Source of the DNA: Tenrec ecaudatus
Lineage: Eukaryota; Chordata; Mammalia; Afrosoricida; Tenrecidae
NCBI RefSeq assembly: GCF_050624435.1
Contig: NC_134537.1
Span: 118,657,586-118,721,585, forward strand
DNA length: 64,000 nt
Reading direction: 5' to 3'
Part shown: one piece after another, positions 31,921-43,070 of the stretch
Position numbering within the stretch: position 1 is the first letter of the stretch
Layout: each line of letters opens with the position of its first letter
Program-made: the position numbers and the translations under genes
Notes under the pieces: model-generated
Told to the model about the DNA's origin: nothing
Database searches by the model: none
The model's input: the letters and a program-made list of their open reading frames with translations, nothing else

Positions 31921-32086
31921 TTTATTCAGTATCTTCTAGTTGATATTCAGTCCACTTCTCTATCATTTTCTCGGTAAGAATGGTTTCAGCTTGATCATCG
32001 TATGCTTCACTTGGTCTCCTGTGTCTTTGCTGTAGAGGAGCTGGGTGGGATGTCTGCCTGGTCTGACATCTTGCTGGAAGTTTTAC
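31921..32086 (-). pseudogene. Coding-like remnant (LINE ORF or retrocopy), not identified
   Basis: On the minus strand an ATG at about 32069 opens MSDQADIPPSSSTAKT. A +1 shift then gives RRPSEAYDDQAETILTEKM followed by IEKWTEYQLEDTE and a stop at about 31923. The two frames join smoothly with one frameshift, and the composition (acidic, charged, ending in a stop) is protein-like. I do not recognise the protein. It could be the start of a LINE ORF1 or a short retrocopy; the flanks are L1-like. Confidence 0.4.
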
Positions 32087-32099
32087 CAACTGCCTTTCT

Positions 32100-32600
32100 A
32101 TCTCTTTTTAATTGCAAGTTAATATGCATATCATATTATTCCATAGTTCAATCACATCAAGCAGTATTGGACAAGTGTTAACACAATCAGTTTCCAAACA
32201 TTCTTGTCTTTACTGGACAACCCCCTCCGTACTGAACCTCCCCAGAAACCCTTGTTCTACTCGCTGTTCCTATAGGTTCATATACTGAAAAATACATAGC
32301 ACAATTCAAGAGAGTCACCTCCAATAACATAATACATCTGAGATAAATAAACCCCAATATGAACAAACAAAAACAAAAAATACAGAAAATGTTGAAAACT
32401 AGATCAGGTCCAACATGAGGGGGAAATCAATAGACAAGGTTTTATTTCTCTTTTTAATATTAATATTTGTTTGGTTTGATCTTTGATTTCTGTTCATTTC
32501 GATCTTTATCATTATAGTTTAAGCATTTCCCTTTTGCACTTAATATTGATAGTGTTAGTCTTTGAGTCTGGTTTGAACATGTATGTTTAAAAGAGCAGTG
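32100..32600 (-). mobile_element. Older L1 3' UTR-type segment
   Basis: Shares an ordered set of blocks with 47995-48300: TATGCATATCATATTATTCC, AATCAC-rich stretch, CAATCAGTTTCCAAACATTC, TTCATATACTGAAAAATACA. Both look like diverged copies of one L1 3' region, antisense. Confidence 0.55.
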
Positions 32601-33040
32601 TCATGTGTTTACATTTATTTTGATTACTGACATTCAGATTAGTTATACGATCTAATCATAGTATGTTTTTTTAACCTGCATTTTCAATACTCCTCTCTTC
32701 ACTTCCACTTATTTACTGACTTCCATTGAATCGATGGAGCTTAAAAGCTTCTTAACCGCATTCTACTTCTACCTAAGAAAATGACTTAGCATCTGCCAGA
32801 GGCATCAGAAAGAACCAATAATTCATGCACTTTGCAATGTTGAATGGTGAGCATGTGCTCGTAGTCGTTGGACATCAGTGAGAGGTGGATTGTCATTCTG
32901 TCACTCAGAAGAAATTTTGCCTGTGCTTCAGTGTGTTGTGCCCAGGACTGCCTACCTGAGGCTTTGTTCTTGTTTTGAGTGTCTCAGCTTCTCTTGCGCA
33001 CGCAGTCCAAATACTAACCCTGGGGAAACAAGGTCTGTGG
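32601..33040. other. Unassigned sequence
   Basis: No clear family; it may continue the flanking L1 material. Confidence 0.35.
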
Positions 33041-33044
33041 TTTC

Positions 33045-33440
33045 CACACTCTTATCACAATCCATTCATACATCAATTGTATAAAGCACCCTTGTACATT
33101 CATTGCCTTCATCATTTTCGATGTATTTGCTCTCCACTTAAACCCTTGGCATAAGGTCCTGTTTTTATTCCCCTCCCTCCCCCCTCCCTCATGAGCCCTT
33201 GACAATTTATAAATTATTATTTTTTCACATCCTGCCCTGTCCGACATCTCCTTTCACCCCCTTTTCTGTTGTCCGCCCCCCAGGGAGGAGTTCACATGCA
33301 GATCCTTGTAATCGGTTCCCTCTGTCCAACCCACTCTCCCTCTGCCCTCCCAGTATCGCCCCTCACACCGCTGGTCCTGAAGGGATCATCCACTTTCAAG
33401 AGGAATGTTTTCCTCTTCGTTCCTCTCTGCTTTAGTTAGG
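33045..33440 (-). mobile_element. Afrotherian L1 3' UTR
   Basis: Antisense: CACTCTTATCACAATCCATT, CATACATCAATTGTATAAAG, CCCTCCCTCATGAGCCCTTG, ACAATTTATAAATTATTATT, CCGCTGGTCCTGAAGGGATC. Same blocks and order as 22020-22560 and 43285-43560. Confidence 0.85.
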
Positions 33441-33820
33441 AGATTTTATTTCCTGATCCAGGAGTCCTGAGTTTATGCAGACTCCCAGCTATTCCTGTAG
33501 GAGCCCCTGCCTTGTCTTCAGTGCCTCGCAAGTCCTTGACATCCACCTCTCTAGGTTCTTGGATTGGCAAATATTCCCAAGGCAGCCATAGTTCTGTAGT
33601 CAATGACCATTCACGTTTTCTTCTTTGTCTTATTGCATTCCTACTTCTCTTAAGTCTTAATAACTCTGCATTAAAATTGGTGTTTGTTGTACTTTGTCTA
33701 ATACTGCTGTGTGTTTTATAGGAAAGGTTTTTCTTCATGTTGCTAAGAGAGTTGTTTTAAAGTATCTTATCCACATCAGCTTTCATAAAAGAATATTATG
33801 TAAAAATCATTCTTGTCTAT
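33441..33820. other. Unassigned sequence
   Basis: Possibly a further L1 3' UTR part (33440-33560); otherwise nothing recognised. Confidence 0.35.
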
Positions 33821-33826
33821 TTATGA

Positions 33827-34705
33827 GGGGGTACCCAAAAGAAACCGGAAATTTTTTTCAAAGCTATGTGTCTAAATTTCTGTGCAAAACAACCTTTGCA
33901 CCTTCAAAGTACTTTCCATCACATTTAATACATTTGTCAAATCTGGGATTCCATTTCGGAAACATTTTTCAAACTAATTTGTTTGGATGGCTGATGTTGG
34001 TTTCTTCACCTCTTCTACATCCTCAAATCACTATCCTTTAATGTCCATCTTCATTTGTGGAAACAAAAAGAAGTCACACGGAGCAAGGTCAGATGAGTAA
34101 GGTGTGTGGGGGAAGAGAGGCATGCTGTTTATTTTGCCAAAACCTGGTGCACTGAGATGGCTGCATGAGCAGGTGCATTGTCGTGGTAGTAAAACCAATC
34201 CCCCATCTGCCACAAATCAGCCTTTTTTGTCACACACTGTTATGCAATCTTTTCAGAACCTCTAAATAGAAAGCTTGATTAAGTCTGCCCTGGTGGGAAG
34301 CACTCCAAATGCACTACAGCGTCAGCATATTTGTCTGTTCAGGAAGTTGACAGATGTTCAGAACAAGGTTTGTCATCAATCGATATGTCACCTTTTTTGA
34401 AATGAGAAAAACTACCTGAGTTTTTCCCATAGCACTGTCCTTGTAAGTGTGCTCAACCTCACAATAGCTTCTGTGGCATTTTTCCTGAGCAGGAAACAAA
34501 ATTTCTCACCACACGCTGTTCTCTTAAATCAGCCATCAAAAAAACAAGGTTCAAGCAAAACTGATTTTACAAATAAATTCAGTGTGACCAGAAAGAGCCT
34601 TCCCAGGAGATGCCACTGGGTGCACTCAGAGTGACTTGCTTGATGCTTGCCTAGCAGGAAAAATTTGTAGTATAAAAGCTCCACCTAGCAAAGCTTTGTT
34701 CCATT
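33827..34705 (-). mobile_element. Mariner transposon relic, family 2
   Basis: The end facing 33827 reads GAGGGGGTACCCAAAAGAAA, a mariner terminal repeat distinct from the element at 24648. A decayed counterpart (CATTTTGAAGGGGGTTC) lies near 34700. The minus strand shows transposase pieces in order: an N-terminal part with 'HTYKDSAMGKTQVVF' (about 34440-34395), HQGRLNQAFYLEVLKRLHNS (34295-34235), a catalytic 'YYHDNAPAHAAI'-like block (about 34190-34155) and the hallmark HTPYSSDLAPCDFFLFPQ (34115-34060). Multiple stops and shifts make it inactive. A full-length element of this type is about 1.3 kb, so roughly a third is deleted. Confidence 0.87.
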
Positions 34706-34709
34706 TTGA

Positions 34710-35200
34710 AGGGGGTTCCACTTGTAGAAATAACAGAAATTCTTACATATTCCTACAAAACAACATGGTAATTTAATCCAGATATGACATTTTGAAGACA
34801 CAACTGCATTTTTTCATATGCTTTACAATTTTGATTTTCCATTGTGTAATATTACCATTTTATCAATACATATTAGTGACTCTTTCGTATATATTAGTGA
34901 CTCTTGCCATCTGTTCTGTCATTTTAAAATCAGCCTTAAATCCTTTCTGATCTAATGCAGGTTATAAACAAAAGTTACTGAGGCTTTCGTAACTTAAATA
35001 AGATCTTGTATTTAGCGTTCTAAAGTTATTCTTTATTCTATAGGCAAATTCTGCATTGACCTGCAGTCATCCTAAGGCAGACATCTCATGAGTGGGCACC
35101 GTGGGTGGGTCTGCGTGCCTGGCCACACCCCTGCAGGCTCACAAGGAGCTGTGTACAGCTGCAACAGTCACTTATCTTTCCTGGTGGTCAGATTGTGTTT
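34710..35200. other. Unassigned sequence
   Basis: No gene recognised. A 12-base word (TATTAGTGACTC) is repeated at about 34870 and 34893. Confidence 0.4.
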
Positions 35201-35204
35201 CTGT

Positions 35205-35275
35205 TTAGGTGATAGATAGATGATAATAGACAGGTAGATAGAATATATATGTATGTATAGATAGGTAGACAGATC
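35205..35275. repeat. GATA-type microsatellite, left part
   Basis: Degenerate (GATA)n/(GTAT)n tract. It lies on one side of an AfroSINE plus SPIN pair whose other side is also (GATA)n, so it is probably the severed left end of one microsatellite. Confidence 0.8.
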
Positions 35276-35472
35276 CAAACCACAACCCCCAAACAAACTC
35301 AAGGCCATTGAGTCATTGCTGACTCCTAACGACCACCTGTGGGTTTCTGAGACTGCAACTATTGGCAGGAGTAGAAAGCCCGCTCTTTCTCCTTCAGGCT
35401 GCTGGTGGTTTTGAGCTGCTGACCATGCAGATTGTAGCCCAACTTGTAACCACCACATTACCAGGGATCCTC
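35276..35472 (-). repeat. AfroSINE copy inserted in the GATA tract
   Basis: Near full-length: AACTCAAGGCCATTGAGTCA, TTGCTGACTCCTAACGACCA, GGCAGGAGTAGAAAGCCCGC, TTTGAGCTGCTGACCATGC, ending at the head complement TTACCAGGGATCC. Confidence 0.9.
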
Positions 35473-35477
35473 TATAT

Positions 35478-35662
35478 CAGCAGTTAACAACCTGTGGGTT
35501 ACGATCCCTTTGGGGGTTGAATGACCCTTTCACAGGGGGCGCCTGATTCATAACAGTAGCAAAATGACAGTTATGAAATAACAATGAAAATAATTTTATG
35601 GTTGGGGGGGGGGTCACCACAACATTAAAGGGTCACGGCATTAGGAAGTTTGAGAACCACTG
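35478..35662 (+). mobile_element. SPIN non-autonomous hAT transposon (MITE), copy 2
   Basis: The 185-bp element runs from CAGCAGTTAACAACCTGTGG to AAGTTTGAGAACCACTG. It has TTTGGGGGTTGAATGACCC, TTTCACAGGG, ATTCATAACAGTAGCAAAAT, AATAATTTTATGGTTGGGG (G-run expanded to 10) and GGGTCACGGCATTAGGAAG in order. Target duplication: CTCTATAT (35470-35477) and CTCTAGAT (35663-35670), 7 of 8 identical and close to the CTAGA-centred preference of SPIN. It shares its blocks with copy 1. Confidence 0.95.
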
Positions 35663-35664
35663 CT

Positions 35665-35739
35665 CTAGATAGATAGATACAGATAGATGATAGATAGCTA
35701 GATAGCTAGATAGCTAGATAGAAAGATAGATAGATAGAT

Positions 35740-35826
<87 letters not shown>
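35665..35826. repeat. (GATA)n microsatellite
   Basis: Compound tract with GATAGCTA variants (35690-35720), then an uninterrupted run of about 20 GATA units (35745-35826). Such purity implies recent length change and likely polymorphism. Confidence 0.97.
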
Positions 35827-35829
35827 GTC

Positions 35830-36850
35830 CTATCTGGAGAAAACAAAGCACAACAGCTTCCCTGCTAGAGAGTCCGTAGCATTGCTATGAGTGATGTAGA
35901 GGAGTCAGACTCAATGCTTAGGCAAGGTAGACTCAGTTCTTGGAGAGTCATGTGTTCTCAGTGCCTACCCATAGTAATGGCCTCTCTAAGTGAAATCTTT
36001 GGAAATGGTAGACTTTAAATTATAATGAAGCGCGCTTAATATGTCCCTTTCTTTAAGTTTCTGTTATGAATGTATCTTCATTTGTGACATGCTTTGAACA
36101 TGCTTCCCCCATGGCAGTGTAAATGATGATGATGACGGTTTTACAACTAGCAGTGTAAGCATAACAAGCGTTGAGTACACAGAAACTTTCCTACTGTGTA
36201 AGAATCCGGAAGAGGGCACAACAGGTGCTGCCCCTGCACAAGTACATGATCGGTCAATCTGGCCATTGGCGTACATGGACACAGTCACCAGTGTCCTCCA
36301 GGCAATCTACAGGCACCAAGACATCTGAAAGTGCCTTTTACAACTAAGGTCACATTCTGATTTGTATCTCAGACCCTCCTGAACACTTAGCAATAGCTTC
36401 CACAATGTGTATAATGTAACTTTTTAATTTAACAAAGAGACCAATATTTTAAATATCAAAATCATGTTTCTCCTTTAACAAAACCATAACGAGTTGCTAT
36501 TTTCTTTTTATAACTATGCTGCGATGTATAAAATTACAAGACTTCTGGAAACCTTATGAGATTTCTTCTGGATTTTGAGCCACACTCTCTAAAAGTGTCT
36601 GAGTGCTAGAGAATATTAATCATTTGAGAAATTTTATGATGTTTCGAAAAAACTAAGAGTTACTTGTACCCCTTTATGGTGCATAATGCTGATTTCTCAT
36701 TGACCTGCTACTACAAATTTATAAAGCTTTTACTTATATCAATTTAAGTAGTTTCTGAAGGCAACTCCCAAAATGGAGTTTAGCAATGCTTTCAACATCA
36801 CTCAGAGAATATAGTCTTTGAGAAATAGAGCTTGTTTAGCTATATACTGT
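35830..36850. other. Unassigned sequence, 1 kb
   Basis: No gene or repeat recognised. AT-rich from 36400 on. Confidence 0.35.
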
Positions 36851-36859
36851 GAAAATTAG

Positions 36860-37325
36860 AGTTTATTTCAACTAGACACTACTGGGTGAAGGTTGGATTA
36901 CAGCCCAACCTGTCAATCATATTGCCATCTGATGACACCTCTTTGGGGTTGTGGGTTGTATAAGAGAGAGACCCAGAGCTGAGCTGAGCTCTCTTGCCCC
37001 TTTGCCATTAACTGGATCCAGATCCTGCACCTGGTTCCTTGATCTCTTGTTGGGTTACCTATTGGCTCTAGGAGCTGTCAGCAGACAACCTCTGATTCAT
37101 TTGGATTCCTTTACCTCTGCATCCACCAGTCTGTGGTACTTCTGCATCATCATCCTATTTTCTGTTCAGCTTCTTCAGCTGAACATGAGTGAGCAGAAGC
37201 CTCCAGCTTACATCCATTCTATGAACTGGACTTACCTACTTCTACAACGGTGTAAGCCATTCTTTGATATAAATCTCTTTCTATGTCCATACACATGCAT
37301 GCATCACTTGTTTTGCTTCTGTAAA
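36860..37325 (+). mobile_element. LTR-like element, diverged relative of the TGTGGTAG family
   Basis: Shares ordered blocks with the 510-bp family: CCAACCTGTCAATCA, CCATCTGATGACACCTC, TGTATAAGAGAGAGACCC and TTTGATATAAATCTCTTTCTATG (start only), the last resembling the R/U5-like end of copies at 61820 and 38140. A frame of 139 codons starting in it (36951) is chance. Confidence 0.5.
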
Positions 37326-37343
37326 GGATTCATACAACAATAT

Positions 37344-37364
37344 TATATATATATATATATATAT
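37344..37364. repeat. (AT)n microsatellite
   Basis: About ten uninterrupted AT units at the 3' side of the LTR-like element. Confidence 0.9.
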
Positions 37365-37365
37365 T

Positions 37366-37690
37366 TGTAAAAGTTAACTCCATTGTTTGGCAGTTTCATC
37401 TTATTCTTTTCTTCTATGGAGCAGAAAGCATAATCACACGATACTGAATTTCATTATAATTGTAGTGGTTTCATTTAGCCCATCTCTTCTCCTGACTCTG
37501 TAATTCATTTCAGTGTACTCCCTTTTGCACAAACTGTTTCTCTTCCCTTCACTTTAATCAAAATCTATATCCTTCAATTTAAAGGTAGGCACATGACCCA
37601 ACCTGGACCAGTAACAGAAGACTGCACCCTTGACTATAGTACAGGATTTCTTCAAGAGTAGGCAGGCTATCCAGTTGGCCCAATCACCGA
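37366..37690. other. Unassigned sequence
   Basis: Nothing recognised. Confidence 0.4.
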
Positions 37691-37691
37691 A

Positions 37692-38205
37692 TGTGGTTGT
37701 TACATAATCTGGTGTCAAGTTGGGACCTGAGAGAATTAAGAGTGAAGGGGTGGAGTCTAGTTTGTCAATTGGGTCATAGCCTCTCTGTGGGCATGGCCTT
37801 CTCCTGAGGATCCTGAGAATTCCCTTGGAGGTGGGAGACACACTCTCTCTCGGTTCATTTCCTTGGACAAGGCTGACTCCTGGAGGGACATCCCTGAGGA
37901 GAAGCTACGTGGACCAACATTGATACAGCCCTGGGAACTGGAGGAGCCATGTGGAGACCCCTGCTAGCACTGAGATGCTTCTACCACCACTGGATCCACA
38001 AGACTTTGCACCTAGTTGCCTGTGATCTTCTTTCATTTGGTGTCATTGCATGTGTTTTGTGAATCTGAGGAGGACTATGTAGATTGGTATTGGACATATG
38101 GGCTAATATTGGTTTTATGGACTTGATTTGGACTGGGCTTGGATATTTCTTATACACATATGCATGTTTATGAATTTATTTTCCTAGTCTACCAAGGCTA
38201 AGACA
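37692..38205 (+). mobile_element. LTR-like repeat, copy 2
   Basis: 514 bp from TGTGGTTGTTACATAATCTG to AAGGCTAAGACA (TG...CA). Blocks in common with copy 4: GTGTCAAGTTGGGACC, GGGGTGGAGTCTAG, CCATGTGGAGACCCC, GAGATGCTTCTACCACCACT, GGACATATGGGCTAATATTG, TTGATTTGGACTGGGCTTGG. Contains the single-copy ancestor of the 35-bp minisatellite unit of copy 1. No coding potential. Confidence 0.7.
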
Positions 38206-40695
38206 CTGAACTTCTTGCAGGGTTTCCCAAACTGAAAGTAAAGAAAGAGAAACTTTTCATCTTGCCATAGAAAAGTGTTAGCAAAGAGCTGTTGGCATTG
38301 TTTCCTGTAATGGGAGTGAGTGGGTGTCAAATGGGAGAGGATGAAACCCACACACCAAAGTTGTGGGAATGAATGATCTATAGATAAGGAATTCTGGCCC
38401 CTTTTCAGCCTTGGTCTGGTTTGCTGTCCAGCTCTGCTTATATTCTTCTTTTAGTTTGTTTACGGGCACAGTTTATTTCTCTTTTGAGACTAGCTCATTT
38501 GAAACGGTTATTTTTCTCTTGCAAACAAGAATCTTGATTCCTTATCATTTTCATCATAAAAGTAGTTGATAAGTACTTCATTGTTCATTGACATGGTTTT
38601 TGAGTTGAGCAAAGTGATTTAGAGAGAGATTATTTCTGCATTTTTCCAGTGGTTTATTTTTTAAGAGCTATAATCCTGACATTCTTTATCTAGAAATATA
38701 ATAGCTCAACTCAATGAATGTTTAATACTTACTTATGGGTGTTTTAGTAAAAATTAATCTAATAGTTGTAAGCTATTCCTGTTCCAGGAGATTCAGACGT
38801 ACTCTAGTTGAGGGCTAAATTACTTTGAGGCATTGTTTCTACAGAACTCAGTGTCAAGGTAAAATTCACCCATTCACTCACACATAGGAAAGTGATGCAT
38901 ACAAAATTTCAATATGATAGCTGTTTTACCATTCCCTTGGGCGTGAGAGATTTGGGTAAAATTGACAATCGATCCATTCTTTGTACAGGCTAATCTGGCT
39001 TTGCTTAAGCACACTGTTAGTGTTTTTAATTCCAAATCTGACCTCACTGTGACCATATTGTGGTGGAAAGTAAAGGAGTCAGTGATATGCTTGGCCTGCA
39101 TTCATACGCTGCCAAGGGAAGCGCTGTGCTCGGTTTCATGCTTTCACCCCGACTTCCCCACCAGTTAGATTGTGTCTTCAGCCATAAGCTAAAACTTCAC
39201 GCAGCTTGCTTAGTGCATTATCCACTGATCACTGGCGTTCGTGTCTTTAATGAAAGGTTTGGTTTGTTGATAGCTGTGCCTGTATTTGCTTGATTTACAG
39301 TCTTTCTTGAACAGCCATTTTATAGGTGGATAGAATCTGCAAAACAACCAAGTTCTCACTTTACATCAGCCTGAAATCAAGACTCATCTGGGTGCCGAGG
39401 ACGTGTGGGGGCACCGGGGCACTGGGCAGCCCTGTCAAGGTCCTGTCGGTGGCGCAGCACACTCAGGAAACAGGCGCTGCCGACCCAGAGGCCCCTGGGG
39501 TTCACCTCTCTCTGATGTTGTCACGGAGCCACCAGCAGCAGCTGTAGAGAATCAGATGTTGGTGGTACTTCTGGAATAACTAATTCCATGGATTTTCATT
39601 GAGCTGGGACCTTTTTCCCATCGAGTTTATTTTCCACGGAGTTGTGCCCCTGACTCGGTTGGGAGGGTGATCAAAAGAGTTCAGCAAACCCATCTTCCCC
39701 GTCGCTTGTAAGGCAGCGCTGAGGAGGCGATTTTCACTCTTCGCAGTGCTGGCTCCGGGGGAAACCCAGGCGCAAGGCTCTCTGACTCACTACCTGGACA
39801 GCTTCTATTTTATTGTGACAGTTCTTTGGTTTACACCAAGTACAAAAGGTGGATTTGGTTACCTTTTTTGGAAGCATAAAACCAAATTTGCTTCTCATCT
39901 ATGGCAAATAAACAGGGTTATTTGGCATGCATTCTTGTGGTCCGTGTTTTCTTTTTCTTACCTCACACTTCATTTTTTCCTTTTATTTAAAACGAAATAT
40001 TTTATGCTGTGATTTAAAATATTTTGTGTGTGTGCGTGTGTGTAAAATCCCACTTATAAAATAGCAAGGCATAAAGAAAGTAGGGTAGGTATTTCTAATA
40101 AAATGATACCAATCTAGCAGACTTTTCTAATGAATGTAGCCCAAAGCAGAAATCCACAAATCTCTGGACTCAGCTAAAGTAGATGATACACAAGTTCCTG
40201 CCTTAAAATCTTGTGCATGAGATCGGGAAGTGACTTCCTTAGACACTCTTTGAGCCTTAGCCCAAATATAGCCCCTGACATCCTCTTTAAATCAAACAAC
40301 ACTTTAGCTGCATTTGTAAAGCATGGCTTCCCCGGGCATCATTTTCTTTTAAAGAATCATCTTTATGGGATTAAAATTGATGACAGCAACTAGAAGCTTA
40401 GGTAGCCATGAGGTTAATGGAGAAGGAATAATTTTAAAAGAAGAATCAGAATGGTTATATCACTTGAGGAATTTAATCAAGCTCACTAATTGCACATAGA
40501 GAAATTACTGAATCAGTATATGTCTTGCTTGGCATATTGTCAACAGCAATGTAAAAAGTTAAAAGTAAAAATATACTAAACTTTAAAAAACAATAATTAT
40601 GTAGATCACAAAAAATAAAAACAAGAAAATTGATCACAAGTGATTCCTTAGGTGTTTAAGAATTTCAAGGCCTAATATGATTATGAGTTTAAAAA
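38206..40695. other. Unassigned sequence, 2.5 kb
   Basis: No recognised gene. The stretch 39375-39560 is GC-rich and CpG-bearing (for example GGTGCCGAGGACGTG, CGCTGCCGACCC) and carries a 73-codon frame that I cannot identify. A (TG)n tract sits at 40024-40043. It may hold regulatory DNA but nothing decisive is visible. Confidence 0.35.
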
Positions 40696-40704
40696 AATCA
40701 GGGG

Positions 40705-41037
40705 ACTTGGTGGTGAAGTAGAAGAATTTTACCCTTTTCTCAGGAGACATAGCTTTGAGTGATGCCCAATGCAACCCATGCAAAACCATAACCTGATGTT
40801 ATTATTACTGTGATGCTAACATCCTGTCCAGGTTCCTGTAGGACCCAGCCTGAAACAGACTAGCTCAAAAGGCCTGTCCATCGAGCTCTACATCCTGTCA
40901 AATGAAATCCTGTAGATCACAGTGGTGTGACCCACAGCTGATCATGGGAAAAATGCAAGACTGGGCAGTGTTTAGTTATTGTGAGCAGGATTATTATAAA
41001 CTAGGATGACTAGATGATGGCTAACAACAGCAATAAG
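40705..41037 (+). repeat. Long AfroSINE variant with RTE-like body and tail
   Basis: Starts GGGGACTTGGTGGTGAAGTA with a tRNA-like head. It continues with a LINE-derived body (CTGTGATGCTAACATCCTG, GGACCCAGCCTGAAACAGAC, GTCAAATGAAATCCTGTAGA) and ends in GATGATGGCTAACAACAGC. It shows the RTE-to-SINE relationship within one copy. Confidence 0.75.
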
Positions 41038-41099
41038 CATTCGGTTCCATGTTATTTTAAGAAGCTTTAATATATGAATTCCAGCCTCATTGTACACCA

Positions 41100-42297
41100 T
41101 ACACTGTCAATTTGTCACACTGTGGTGGCTTTCCTGTTGCTGTGATGCTGGAAGCGATGCCATTGATATTTTAAATTCCCTGGGTTCACTCATGGTGAAC
41201 AGATGTTATGGGGTCTTATAGATTAATAGCCAACTACGAAGAAGGAATAGGTTGTCCATTTCTGAGGGATCAACCACTAAAAGCCTTATGAATAATAGCA
41301 GCATATTGTCTAATATATTCTGGTAGAAGATGAAACACTCAAAATATGACTAGGGAAGAGAGCGACCTAGTCAAAGATGCGTCCACATGAACGACACGGA
41401 TGGGGAAGAGTTTTGGTGCCTTTCTGTTCCTGATGAGGCACAATTCAAAATGAAAAGAAACACCTGCAAACATCCCTTAATAATTGGAAGATGGGCCTTT
41501 ATGAAGTATGAATCTAAGAAAATTGTAAGTCATCTTACATGAAATGGAATCCATAAATGTGCTAGGCATTAGTGAGCAGAAATGGACAAAGATTGGCCAT
41601 TTTGAGTTTGATATGGTTAATTATGCCAGGAATGACCAATTCAAAGGGAATGGCATTATATTAATTGCCAAGGACTCAACTCACTTGAGGTGAAATGCTA
41701 TCTGAGGTAGGATAAAAGCTATACACCTCGTGAAAAGTCTAAAGAATGCAAGTATTATTAAAATTTATAAACCACTCACTACAGATAGTGATGAAAAAAG
41801 TAAAGATTTCTACCAAATTCTTCACTCTGAAATTGATCAAAGATGCAATACAAATGCATTGATACTTACTGGTGATTGAAATGCAAAAGTTGAAAACAAA
41901 GAGGAAGGGTCAGTGTTTAGAAACTATGACTTTGGTGATAGAAGCGATGTTGGAGATCACATAATAGAATTTTGCAAGACCAATGACTTCCTTGCAAATA
42001 TCTTTTATGAACAACATAAAAGACAACTCTACATGCAGACCTTACCAGATGGAATATTCAAGAATTTAATGATCAAAGTAATACTTATTAATTATTAAGC
42101 ATTATTATCAATAATTAAATTATTAATAAATTAAAATGAATTTAGTTAACTACACTTCTAGGAAGAGAAGATGGAAAACCTTAATATCATCAGATAATAT
42201 AAGGACAATAGCCCACCTTGGGGAAAAAAAAGCAGTTGCTCATATAGAAAAAAAATTTAAAAGGCCATGACACTCAAAGTCAAATCTTGAGTATAAA
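41100..42297 (+). mobile_element. RTE LINE, 5' region and endonuclease part
   Basis: Begins in the 5' region (CTGTTGCTGTGATGCTGGAA, about 41135; GAATAATAGCAGCATATTG). It runs through the endonuclease domain (41480-42230) in broken frames: a 'LNNWKMG' start, ACTGGTGATTGAAATGCAAA coding the usual GDWNA-like strand (here stop-bearing), GGAGATCACATAATAGAATT and GACCAATGACTTCCTTGCAA. A 61-codon frame at 41913 covers the latter. The RT half is absent. Confidence 0.87.
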
Positions 42298-42422
42298 CTT
42301 CAAACTCATTGCCAGTAGTCAATATGACATGTAGCAACTTGGTAGGACGGGTTGAAAATGCCTCTATGGGTATTTAAGACTGAAATTTTATATGGGAATT
42401 AAAAGCCTCACCTTTTCTACTA
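42298..42422 (-). repeat. AfroSINE fragment
   Basis: CAAACTCATTGCCAGTAGTC, ATGACATGTAGCAACTTGGT, AGGACGGGTTGAAAATGCC; lies between two RTE pieces of opposite orientation. Confidence 0.7.
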
Positions 42423-42427
42423 ACCTT

Positions 42428-43070
42428 GAGTATGTTGTCGTTAGGTGCCACTAAATTGGTACCGACACAGCGATCCTATGTACGACAGAACAAAACACTG
42501 CCCAGTCTGCCCCATCCTCACAATTGTTCTTGTGTTTGCGCCCATTGCTGAAATCATTGTATCAACCCATCGTAGCAAGGACTTCCCTCTTTTTCCTTGC
42601 GTCTCTCCTTTAGCAAGCATGTTGTCCTTCTCCAGAGGCTGGTCTCTCCTGCAAACATGGCCAAAATACGTGAGACAAAGTCTCCCCATCCTTGCCCATA
42701 AGGAACATTCTGGATGTACTTCTTCCGAGACAACTTTGTTTTGTGGGACTTTCAATATTCTTCACCAGCACCACAATTCAAATGCATCGTTTTGCTTCAG
42801 TCTTCCTTACTCACGCCCAACTTTCACATGCCTATGAAGCACCTGAAAATACCATGGCTTGGATCAGGTGTGCCTTAGTCCTGAAAGTAACAACCTTGGT
42901 TTTCAACCCTGTAAAGGGTCCTTGTGCGGTGGAATTATCAAGTGGAATACATCATTTGATCTTTTGACTGCTGCTTCCATAAGCCCTGATTGTGATTCAT
43001 GCAAAGTAAAATCCTTGATAACTTCAATATTTTCTTCATCTATCATGATGTTACCTATTGATACAGTTTT
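42428..43070 (-). mobile_element. RTE LINE 3' end (part 1 of a copy split by an L1)
   Basis: Antisense tail and C-terminal coding end: GTTGTCGTTAGGTGCCACT, GATCCTATGTACGACAGAAC, GCAAGCATGTTGTCCTTCTC, ACATGGCCAAAATACGTGAG and TCTATCATGATGTTACC in order. It breaks at GATACAGTTTT (43060-43070), the same 11 bp at which part 2 resumes at 43748. Confidence 0.9.

Noticed and set aside
36951..37370. 139-codon ORF ending in an isoleucine/tyrosine run
   Set aside because: The run is the (AT)n microsatellite and the rest lies in an LTR-like repeat.
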